From: a virus
Strand: one strand, 5' to 3'
Length of the DNA: 44,383 bases
Virus record (IMG/VR): IMGVR_UViG_3300009408_000010
Span: 1 to 44,383 of that record
Part shown: piece by piece, positions 1 to 5,829 of the stretch
Layout of the letters: the number at the start of each line of letters is the position of its first letter
Position numbering within the stretch: the first letter of the stretch is position 1
Made by a program: the position numbers and the translations under genes
Notes under the pieces: generated by a model
What the model saw: the letters and a program-made list of their open reading frames with translations, nothing else
Told to the model about the DNA's origin: nothing
Databases searched by the model: none

Positions 1-140
1 CCACGTCACCACGTCACCACGTCACCACGTCACCACGTCACCACGTCACCACGTCACCACGTCACCACGTCACCACGTCACCACGTCACCACGTCACCAC
101 GTCACCACGTCACCACGTCACCACGTCACCACGTCACCAC
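1..140. repeat. Left terminal tandem array, 8-bp unit CCACGTCA
   Basis: Seventeen perfect head-to-tail copies of CCACGTCA plus a final CCAC, running from the first base of the window. The right end (44271-44383) carries the same unit in the same orientation, and both arrays are bordered by CCACGCGGCGGC. Direct rather than inverted orientation fits a circle or terminally redundant molecule opened within the array. The true copy number cannot be known from a contig that ends inside the repeat. Confidence 0.95.
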
Positions 141-167
141 GCGGCGGCTTCATGACGTGGTGACGTG
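130..167. repeat. 12-bp inverted repeat capping the left array
   Basis: Bases 130-141 (CACGTCACCACG) are perfectly complemented by 156-167 (CGTGGTGACGTG), with a 14-nt GC-rich loop. The right arm is therefore about one and a half array units in inverted orientation just outside the array. It could form a cruciform, or bind the same protein as the array from the other side. Function unknown. Confidence 0.8.
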
Positions 168-186
168 TAAGTTATTGATTTTTAAC
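167..186 (-). repeat. Dispersed repeat, left-end copy (inverted)
   Basis: Read on the minus strand this matches the family centred on AAATCAATGACTTACAG found five more times between 39553 and 40481, with one change in the core (AATAAC for AATGAC). It starts at the last base of the array cap. If the genome is circular, copies of this element flank the early region on both sides. Confidence 0.75.
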
Positions 187-245
187 GACTAAGTGATATG
201 AATTAAAATACTTGCGACTTAAATTCGTCGGGAACCTAACGATTG

Positions 246-330
246 TGCGTAAAATTTCGACAAAAACCTTGGCCATACATGGTTTTAGACTAACCCAAGA
301 ATGCCGTCTGGCACTTCATACAGCGTTTCA
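246..330. pseudogene. Decayed duplicate of the endolysin 3' end / traR 3' end junction
   Basis: About 85 bp here align with about 1255-1340. The shared stretch runs from the last codons of the muramidase (TTTTAGACTA including its stop) into the convergent last codons of the TraR-like gene. On the minus strand the fragment still reads MKRCMKCQTAFLG then stop, matching MKRCVECQTVFSG at the end of the TraR-like protein. Similarity ends abruptly on both sides, so neither gene is intact here. It is either the scar of an earlier second lysis/traR cassette or a recombination product. Confidence 0.75.
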
Positions 331-483
331 TTTACCCTGTTCAGTGTGGTAGCAAGCTCATGTTAACAAGGCGTGGAGGAGGGCGTGTACCACGAAGCGC
401 GGTACCGTTGACTTGCACACCATTATTGCCTTCTAAGTCAGTAATGGTGGAGGAGGGCGTGTAAAGCAGAAAATAAGATATTC
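331..483. other. Intergenic segment with 17-bp direct repeat and two hairpins
   Basis: No credible gene. GTGGAGGAGGGCGTGTA occurs at 373-389 and again at 447-463. Two inverted repeats lie between them: GTACC/GGTAC (387-391, 401-405) and CCATTATTG/CAGTAATGG (420-428, 439-447, one mismatch). A minus-strand reading frame crosses the segment but lacks a normal start codon. A structured leader or protein-binding region is possible; nothing identifies which. Confidence 0.5.
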
Positions 484-645
484 TTAGCCTTTAGTCATAG
501 CATTATGTGCGCCAACCAAAGCAACGAACACACTGTAATAAGCCATTAACTCCGCTGGACTGACCACAATACCAACAGCCGTTCCGATCAAAGCCAAACC
601 ACGCCAAGTGGAGAACTCACTCAACCGATCAACCAAATATTGCAT
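484..645 (-). CDS. Holin-like small membrane protein (53 aa)
   Basis: A 53-residue protein starting MQYLVDRLSEFSTWRG and ending NAMTKG. An ATG at 645 is preceded by GGAG nine bases upstream, a good ribosome binding site. Residues about 16-30 and 34-48 are hydrophobic (ALIGTAVGIVV, YYSVFVALVGA) and separated by SPAEL, suggesting two short membrane segments with a short charged N-terminus and a basic tail. It lies back to back with the muramidase gene and points away from it. Small two-segment membrane proteins beside a muramidase are usually holins, which permeabilise the inner membrane to release the endolysin. The family is not recognised by sequence, so the role rests on topology and position. 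Confidence 0.65.
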   Translation of the reverse strand: MQYLVDRLSEFSTWRGLALIGTAVGIVVSPAELMAYYSVFVALVGAHNAMTKG

Positions 646-745
646 AACATATATCTCCAATAATTAAAATCAAATAACAGTCTATCAAGCGTATGCACTT
701 TAACATACTATGACAGAGCAGTTAATCAAAGTAGGGGAAAAACGA

Positions 746-1300
746 ATGAAAAACAATTTCAAAGAAGCACTAAAACACGTTTTGGTTCATGAAGGCGGTT
801 GGGCGGATCACCCCAAAGATCCCGGTGGTGCCACCATGAAGGGGGTGACACTAATCACCTTTCGGCGGCATTTTGGACAGAATCAAAGCAAAAATGATCT
901 GCGTAACATCAGCGATACACAGCTAGAACAGATCTACCGTGAGGGCTACTGGGACAAGTGCCACTGCGATGAACTGCCAGCAGGGGTGGATTATGTGGTC
1001 TTTGATGGCGCAGTAAACTCGGGGTCATGTCGCAGTGCCAAATGGTTACAGGACGCAGTGGGTGCCAAACGTGACGGCATCATTGGTGCAAAAACATTAG
1101 CCAGAGTGTCGGCAGCGGAATCGGCGCAGGTGTGTGATTCGATCTGTGATAAACGCTTGGCTTTTTTGCATCGTCTGCGTACTTGGAGTACGTTCGGTAG
1201 AGGGTGGGGACGACGTGTTGAAGAGGTGCGTAAGGTGGCGTTGGGTTACGCACCCGTAAAAATTCGACAGAAACCATGTGCGGCCAAGGTTTTAGACTAG
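746..1300 (+). CDS. Endolysin, GH108-type N-acetylmuramidase
   Basis: A 184-residue peptidoglycan muramidase. The N-terminal catalytic part holds the GH108 signature HEGGWADHPKDPGG (about residues 15-28), whose Glu is the catalytic acid. The C-terminal half (about 80-150) contains LPAGVDYVVFDGAVNSG and DGIIGAKTL, typical of the GH108 C-terminal peptidoglycan-binding domain. A longer frame opens at 710, but the ATG at 746 has AGGGGA seven bases upstream while the ATG at 710 has none, so 746 is preferred. No signal peptide is seen, so export would need a holin, and a holin-like gene is adjacent. The gene converges with the TraR-like gene, overlapping by 4 bp. A degenerate relative lies at 38858-39220. 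Confidence 0.93.
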   Translation: MKNNFKEALKHVLVHEGGWADHPKDPGGATMKGVTLITFRRHFGQNQSKNDLRNISDTQLEQIYREGYWDKCHCDELPAGVDYVVFDGAVNSGSCRSAKWLQDAVGAKRDGIIGAKTLARVSAAESAQVCDSICDKRLAFLHRLRTWSTFGRGWGRRVEEVRKVALGYAPVKIRQKPCAAKVLD

Positions 1301-1503
1301 CCCGAGAATACCGTCTGGCACTCCACGCAGCGTTTCATGCCGCCGATTGCGCGACGTGCTTCAGGTATTTCAAGATCGCAATCGAGACAATGTGTTAAGG
1401 ACTCGCCGCGAGGTATGGCGGCACGAATTCGTTCCACTTCACTGTTTTTCTGTGCCTCCAGAACAGCCAACACGCTGTCTGTTTGATCCGCTATGTCAGT
1501 CAT
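1297..1503 (-). CDS. DksA/TraR-family zinc-finger protein
   Basis: A 68-residue protein with an N-terminal helical region (ADQTDSVLAVLEAQKNSEV) and a C-terminal four-cysteine zinc finger, CLDC ... CVEC (about residues 39-60), with PEARRA between the pairs. This is the compact TraR layout: members bind in the RNA polymerase secondary channel and alter promoter output without ppGpp. Here it could shift host polymerase towards phage promoters (inference). It is the last gene of the leftward metabolism operon, after NrdB and a tiny frame. A fragment of a second copy lies at 246-330. Confidence 0.85.
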   Translation of the reverse strand: MTDIADQTDSVLAVLEAQKNSEVERIRAAIPRGESLTHCLDCDLEIPEARRAIGGMKRCVECQTVFSG

Positions 1504-1505
1504 GA

Positions 1506-1613
1506 CTAAAACCCCTCCGGTGATCTGTGTGCAGCACCAGAACCGAAGATCCCCAACTGATCACATTCCTCATCGACAGTCAGGCCGCCGTGTCGCCTCG
1601 CTACTCGTCCCAC
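1506..1613 (-). CDS. Possible tiny gene overlapping the nrdB 3' end (35 codons)
   Basis: A GTG at 1613 is preceded by GGGGG at a seven-base spacing. It opens a 35-codon frame that overlaps the last codons of NrdB in another frame and stops at 1506, 2 bp before the TraR-like ATG. The peptide (MGRVARRHGGLTVDEE, then CDQLGIFGSGAAH) matches no family I know. It fills the whole gap between the two genes and could couple TraR translation to NrdB. Alternatively it is chance and the gap is only a leader. Confidence 0.35.
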   Translation of the reverse strand: MGRVARRHGGLTVDEECDQLGIFGSGAAHRSPEGF

Positions 1614-2584
1614 GATAAACCCCCACCTTGATATTCAGTCACACGATTTTCGAAGAAATTCTTCTCCTTGCGGATGGTCGCCTGTGCATCCAGCCAAGGT
1701 AACACGTTCTTGGCACCAAAGAACGGTTCTGGCACACCCAATTGTCGCGCTCGACGATTGCATAGGAATTCAAATTGCCCCATGTGATCATCGGCAGTAT
1801 ACCCTAAAATCGGTTCGGCCAGAACATGTTCAATATAAATTCGCTCGCACTCCCGCGCTTCCTCAAACATGGCTGAGATTGCGACGAGATCTAAAGTGGT
1901 GTTTTCTTCCTTAAGGATTTCACGAATGACTCTGATCCCGAAACCACAGTGCATAGTCTCGTCGCGCATGATGTACTGGAGTTGTTCACCAGTCCCCTTC
2001 ATTAGACCACGGCGCTGCATGGAGAAGATCGGAGAGAACCCGTTAAAGAACCAACATCCCTCAAAAATCACAGCGAAAAAAACGTAACCCATGATGAACT
2101 TTTGCAGTTCGTGGGGGTCGTTCAAATCCATGTTCGGCACCATCAGTGCGTTCATGTATCGGTTCGCCACCTCAATCTTCTGATTGATCTCTGGGATGCG
2201 GTGGTAACGGTTATAAACGTCGTCCTGATCGAGTCCCAGTGTCTCAATGCAATGTTGGTATGTCCAACTATGGATAGCCTCTTCGTTGATCTGAACGGCT
2301 TGGTACGCCTCGATCTCAGGTGCAGTCATTTTCTCCATAATAGCTAGACCGATATTACGCATGGCTAACACATCAGATGTGGCTAGATACGCCATGACGT
2401 TTGTATAGACGCTGCGTTCATTATCAGTCAACCGGAGTTTGAAGTCGGCTACATCGCCTGCCATGTTCACATCGAGTGGTGACCAATGGTTTTTCTGAGC
2501 GTTAAGGAAGTATTTCCACGCCCACTGGTATTTGAATGGGGCGAGTTGGTTCACGTTACCCACACCATTGATTATTCGTTTCAT
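1601..2584 (-). CDS. nrdB: Ribonucleotide reductase class I, beta subunit
   Basis: A 327-residue radical-generating subunit that partners the NrdA encoded just upstream to reduce ribonucleoside diphosphates. The iron ligands appear in the expected order: an Asp/Glu segment near the N-terminus, then NEEAIHSWTYQHC, where the Tyr of HSWTY matches the radical Tyr122 of E. coli NrdB, and YIMRDETMHCGFG for the second Glu/His set. The C-terminal tail (YQGGGLSWDE) should dock to NrdA. The length is a little short of bacterial NrdB (about 375), as is usual in phages. The ATG has GAGG seven bases upstream. No glutaredoxin or thioredoxin gene is seen, so the reductant must come from the host. Confidence 0.95.
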   Translation of the reverse strand: MKRIINGVGNVNQLAPFKYQWAWKYFLNAQKNHWSPLDVNMAGDVADFKLRLTDNERSVYTNVMAYLATSDVLAMRNIGLAIMEKMTAPEIEAYQAVQINEEAIHSWTYQHCIETLGLDQDDVYNRYHRIPEINQKIEVANRYMNALMVPNMDLNDPHELQKFIMGYVFFAVIFEGCWFFNGFSPIFSMQRRGLMKGTGEQLQYIMRDETMHCGFGIRVIREILKEENTTLDLVAISAMFEEARECERIYIEHVLAEPILGYTADDHMGQFEFLCNRRARQLGVPEPFFGAKNVLPWLDAQATIRKEKNFFENRVTEYQGGGLSWDE

Positions 2585-2636
2585 CTCTCAACCTCTTCCA
2601 TTGAAAACGGGTACCGAATAGTACCCGTTGTTGACG

Positions 2637-4760
2637 CTACTGGCAAGCCTCGCAGTCGGGGTCGTCAATGCGACATTGAGGGATTTCACCTTCGCCGTCA
2701 TCAACTGATGCCTTTTCAACCCCTGTCGCACCGAGTGATCGTAGATAGTAGGTTGTCTTCATGCCCGACTTCCACGCATTCATGTAGAGATCATGGAGTT
2801 TCTGACCGCTGGGTTCGGCCATGTAAAAGTTCACCGATTGAGACTGAGAGATGTCTGGGGTACGTCCAGCAGCGTTATTCACGATTGCGTGTGGGTCGAT
2901 TTCAAACGCGGTTTTGAACACACTTTTCACGTCGTCTGAAATCTCTGGATGCTGTTGTATGGAACCATCGTGGATCTTCAAGTAGTCCAACATTTTACGA
3001 TCCCAGAGACCTAGAGACCTAAGTTTCTCAACGAGGTATTTATTGATCACAGTGAACTCACCTGACAGGTTCGACTTAACGAAAAGGTTGCTGTATGTAG
3101 GTTCAAATGATTGACTCACACCAACGATGTTGGAGATCGTCGCGGTTGGTGCCACAGCAGTAACGTGTGAGTTACGCTGAGGGTGGTCGAAGGTTGAATT
3201 CCCGTGCGATGGAAATGACCCTCGCTCTCTTGCGAGACGTTTTGATGTAAGCACTGCGTGAGTGTTGATCAAACGCATTAGGGTCACGCCGTCTTCTTGC
3301 TCAAACGTCTGCCCACTGGCTTGAGCAAGATCAGACAAACCCATTACACCAAGACCGATAGGGCGATGGCGTTTGTTCGCACGTTCAGCCGCCTCGACTG
3401 GGTAGAAATTATAGTCAATCACGTTGTCCAGCATTCGTATTGCGGTGGAGATTGTTTCCAATTTCTTGCCGTTGGCCACCCATTTAGGTAGGTTAACCGA
3501 ACCGAGATTGCACACAGCGATTTCATCGTCAGACGTGTTGAGGGTGATTTCGGTACATAGATTGCTGCTGCGAATAATCCCCATTGCACTCATAGGACTC
3601 GCACGGTTACATGCGTCCTTGAAGGTGATCCACGGGTGTCCTGTTTCAAACAGCATTCCCAGCATTTTACGCCACAACGACACGGCGCTCATTGTTTTAC
3701 TAACGCCCTTGAACGTGCCGTCAATCACCTGTTTTTCGTAACGTGTGTAATGCTCTACGAATTCGTCACCCCATGTCTCAGTCAGTTCCGGCACTTCATT
3801 AGGTGAGAACATCGTCCATGAGCCATCGGATTCCACACGCTCCATGAACAAATCTGGCACCCAGTTTGCAGTGTTCATGTCATGTGTGCGACGACGTTCA
3901 TCACCTGTGGTTTTACGCAGCTCAAGAAAGTCCTCAATGTCAATGTGCCATGTGTCCAGATACGCCGCGAACGCTCCCTTGCGGCGGCCACCTTGATTAC
4001 AGGCCAGAGCCGTGTCGTTTGAGACCTTCATAAACGGAATCACGCCTTGCGCTTCGCCGCCTGTGCCGTTGATTTTAGCGCCCATGCCACGGACACGCGA
4101 CCATGAATTGCCCAAACCACCTGCCCACTTGGATAGGTTCGCCGTGTCTTTGATTGATGAGAAAATCCCATCCAGATCATCAGGTACAGATGTTAGGTAA
4201 CACGACGACATTTGTGGGTGCATTGTGCATGAATTGAACAGGGTTGGGGTGGACGGCATGTATTCATGGGATGCCATCAGGCGATAGAACTCAATCGCAC
4301 GGTCGGTTCGTTGTTCTGGCACCTCAACGCTTGCGATACCCATTGCCACACGCATGAACATCCACTGTGGCAGCTCGTCAGGGTTCCCCAAAGGGAGGAG
4401 ATACCGATCAACCAAGGTTTTCAGCCCTAGATATTCGAACGGTTCCGATTGCGTTTCCTCAATGACGCTTTCGAGAATATCCAGATCGTAAAGTGACGTG
4501 ATATTTGAATCCAGACTATGGGAATTCATAACGTATTCAGCGAACCCAGAAGCCGTGCTGTTGATTAGTAATTTTTGGTGCAGCAGGTTCGCTGCGACTC
4601 TGGAAAACTCTGGGATGAAGGCGATCCGATCTGTTGCCGCCATGATCGCCATGTCAATTTTGTCGTTGGTCACTTCACCCTCAGATGTCGCGCTCATGTA
4701 TTCGGTAACGTCTTTCACGCTGATTCGATTATCAAGTGTTTTTAGTAGCAGCTCTTTCAT
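2637..4760 (-). CDS. nrdA: Ribonucleotide reductase class I, alpha subunit
   Basis: A 707-residue catalytic subunit. Visible active-site elements are MSSCYLTSVPDDLDGI (first redox Cys), RSSNLCTEITLN (thiyl-radical Cys and catalytic Glu), AVCNLGSVNL (second redox Cys), the KTTYYLRS tyrosine pair for radical transfer, and a C-terminal tail with CEACQ that would re-reduce the site. No clear ATP-cone is visible at the N-terminus, so dATP inhibition may be absent, a plausible advantage during phage replication. I place the start at 4760 (MKELLLK), which overlaps the upstream stop as ATGA and has GGGG six bases before it. An in-frame ATG at 4772 is possible. Confidence 0.95.
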   Translation of the reverse strand: MKELLLKTLDNRISVKDVTEYMSATSEGEVTNDKIDMAIMAATDRIAFIPEFSRVAANLLHQKLLINSTASGFAEYVMNSHSLDSNITSLYDLDILESVIEETQSEPFEYLGLKTLVDRYLLPLGNPDELPQWMFMRVAMGIASVEVPEQRTDRAIEFYRLMASHEYMPSTPTLFNSCTMHPQMSSCYLTSVPDDLDGIFSSIKDTANLSKWAGGLGNSWSRVRGMGAKINGTGGEAQGVIPFMKVSNDTALACNQGGRRKGAFAAYLDTWHIDIEDFLELRKTTGDERRRTHDMNTANWVPDLFMERVESDGSWTMFSPNEVPELTETWGDEFVEHYTRYEKQVIDGTFKGVSKTMSAVSLWRKMLGMLFETGHPWITFKDACNRASPMSAMGIIRSSNLCTEITLNTSDDEIAVCNLGSVNLPKWVANGKKLETISTAIRMLDNVIDYNFYPVEAAERANKRHRPIGLGVMGLSDLAQASGQTFEQEDGVTLMRLINTHAVLTSKRLARERGSFPSHGNSTFDHPQRNSHVTAVAPTATISNIVGVSQSFEPTYSNLFVKSNLSGEFTVINKYLVEKLRSLGLWDRKMLDYLKIHDGSIQQHPEISDDVKSVFKTAFEIDPHAIVNNAAGRTPDISQSQSVNFYMAEPSGQKLHDLYMNAWKSGMKTTYYLRSLGATGVEKASVDDGEGEIPQCRIDDPDCEACQ

Positions 4761-5281
4761 TTCAGACCCCATTTATTGTTCAATGTGTGACATGCGTGGT
4801 CAGTCACAGTTAAAGATTTACCACCCTCATTTGGTAAATATCGACCCGCTTCCGGCCATTTTTTTCTCAACTGTACGTCGGTGGTGAAATTCCGCAACAG
4901 CGCGAAGACTTCTCGCTTCATGTCACGTCTTTCAGTCGCCAGTCGATGACATGCGTCAATTTGACCCACTATTTCGGCATTAAGTTTTTCGTCGTCAACG
5001 ACGATGGCACCCACTCTCATTTTATCTGGGAAAAGCGTCAACTCGCTCAGGTTACATTGCATGAAGACATTACCTACAGTAACCGTAAACGCGGTTCGTT
5101 TGCAGAAGCTACCCGACGGCAATTCCGACATCGCCTTTTGTATTTTTTTCGGAACCGCCACATCGAATATCTTAACGGACAGCCTGTACATGTTTTTTTT
5201 CAACGAATTTTCAACGTCGTCGAACCTCGCCGCACTCATTTCTGAAACCACATGGTTACGCATTACATTTGTTAATCTCAT
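4757..5281 (-). CDS. Nmad5-like phage protein (possible nucleotide-modification associated)
   Basis: A 174-residue protein beginning MRLTNVMRNHVVSEM. It has a charged helical N-terminus, a central beta-rich part (VTVGNVFMQCNLSEL) and a C-terminal helix pair with TDVQLRKKWPEAGRYLP. The MRLT opening and the motif of a hydrophobic residue, KKWPEA and LP near the end resemble phage proteins annotated as nucleotide modification associated domain 5; I recognise this by eye only. Position between the RNR genes and small zinc and membrane proteins fits nucleotide metabolism. A longer frame starts at 5314, but the ATG at 5281 has GGGGAG six bases upstream and overlaps the preceding stop. Biochemical role unknown. 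Confidence 0.5.
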   Translation of the reverse strand: MRLTNVMRNHVVSEMSAARFDDVENSLKKNMYRLSVKIFDVAVPKKIQKAMSELPSGSFCKRTAFTVTVGNVFMQCNLSELTLFPDKMRVGAIVVDDEKLNAEIVGQIDACHRLATERRDMKREVFALLRNFTTDVQLRKKWPEAGRYLPNEGGKSLTVTDHACHTLNNKWGLK

Positions 5282-5514
5282 TTCAAGCTCCCCTGATTTC
5301 CATCTAATTCCCAAGGCATATCACTCCCACAACGAACACATGTCTTGCGAAAAAGTGTCCGCAAGAGAATGAGTTTGTCGTAACCGCAATGCCAGCATGT
5401 TTTCGTTGATTCTTTCCACATGAGTGGGATCTTTACGATCTCACCATCACGTGTTTTTCGGTATTCGTGAGTCTCAGATTTACTCACGAACTCAGACGTG
5501 TCGCGCAGATTCAT
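5278..5514 (-). CDS. Small zinc-ribbon protein
   Basis: A 78-residue protein with a charged N-terminal half and a C-terminal zinc ribbon CWHCGYDK ... CVRCGSDMPW (about residues 39-65), two CxxC pairs about 16 residues apart. Such ribbons bind zinc and often mediate contact with nucleic acid or with polymerase subunits. The start overlaps the upstream stop (ATG at 5514, stop ending 5511) and the end overlaps the next gene, so it is a coupled member of the operon. No family is recognised and the substrate is unknown. Confidence 0.75.
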   Translation of the reverse strand: MNLRDTSEFVSKSETHEYRKTRDGEIVKIPLMWKESTKTCWHCGYDKLILLRTLFRKTCVRCGSDMPWELDGNQGSLK

Positions 5515-5828
5515 GGCTGCACCCCGATAATAGCGGTCGCCGCCATAACCCCGATGACAGTGGTCGCCACCGCCGCCAGAACCCCGATTAGAGTTGCGGC
5601 AACCAATGCAGTGAAATACATACTTGGAGTTAAACGTGCGTTTAACTCCAAGTTCTCCACTGTGTGTCTTAATTCTGCAAGCGTCATGGTTGCCGCAACC
5701 TTGCTGACGTGCATTGTGATTAGTGCTTCGTATTGAGATCGAATATACTCATCCTCACCACTAATCTGCGACATTTGTTCACCCACTACAAGTTTTGTGT
5801 ATTTTTCTCGAACCGTCTCTTCTTTCAT
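5511..5828 (-). CDS. Small membrane-anchored protein
   Basis: A 105-residue protein. Residues 1-68 are hydrophilic and helical (MKEETVREKYTKLVVGEQ, then a possible coiled coil with AELRHTVENLELNAR). Residues about 71-100 form a strongly hydrophobic segment rich in Ala, Val, Thr and Ile (FTALVAATLIGVLAAV) that could be one long or two short membrane passes at the C-terminus. The start is set at 5828 because the primase gene stops at 5830-5832, one base earlier. A longer frame to 5939 lies inside the primase gene. C-terminal anchoring would place the helical part in the cytoplasm. Function not recognised. Confidence 0.65.
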   Translation of the reverse strand: MKEETVREKYTKLVVGEQMSQISGEDEYIRSQYEALITMHVSKVAATMTLAELRHTVENLELNARLTPSMYFTALVAATLIGVLAAVATTVIGVMAATAIIGVQP

Positions 5829-5829
5829 A

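Noticed and set aside
1-140. CRISPR array or telomere of inverted type
   Set aside because: The units are contiguous 8-mers with no spacers and no cas genes, so not CRISPR. Both ends have the same orientation, so they are not inverted terminal repeats or hairpin telomeres of the known phage kinds.
350-483. Minus-strand frame ending near 352 with VQVNGTALRGTRPPPRL
   Set aside because: It reads plausibly but is closed by a stop just upstream with no ATG, GTG or TTG in between, so it cannot start. It may be a gene remnant, not strong enough to call.
2486-2917. Plus-strand 143-aa frame opposite the nrdB/nrdA junction
   Set aside because: It spans the ends of two clearly conserved genes on the other strand and reads as composition-driven noise with no recognisable motif.
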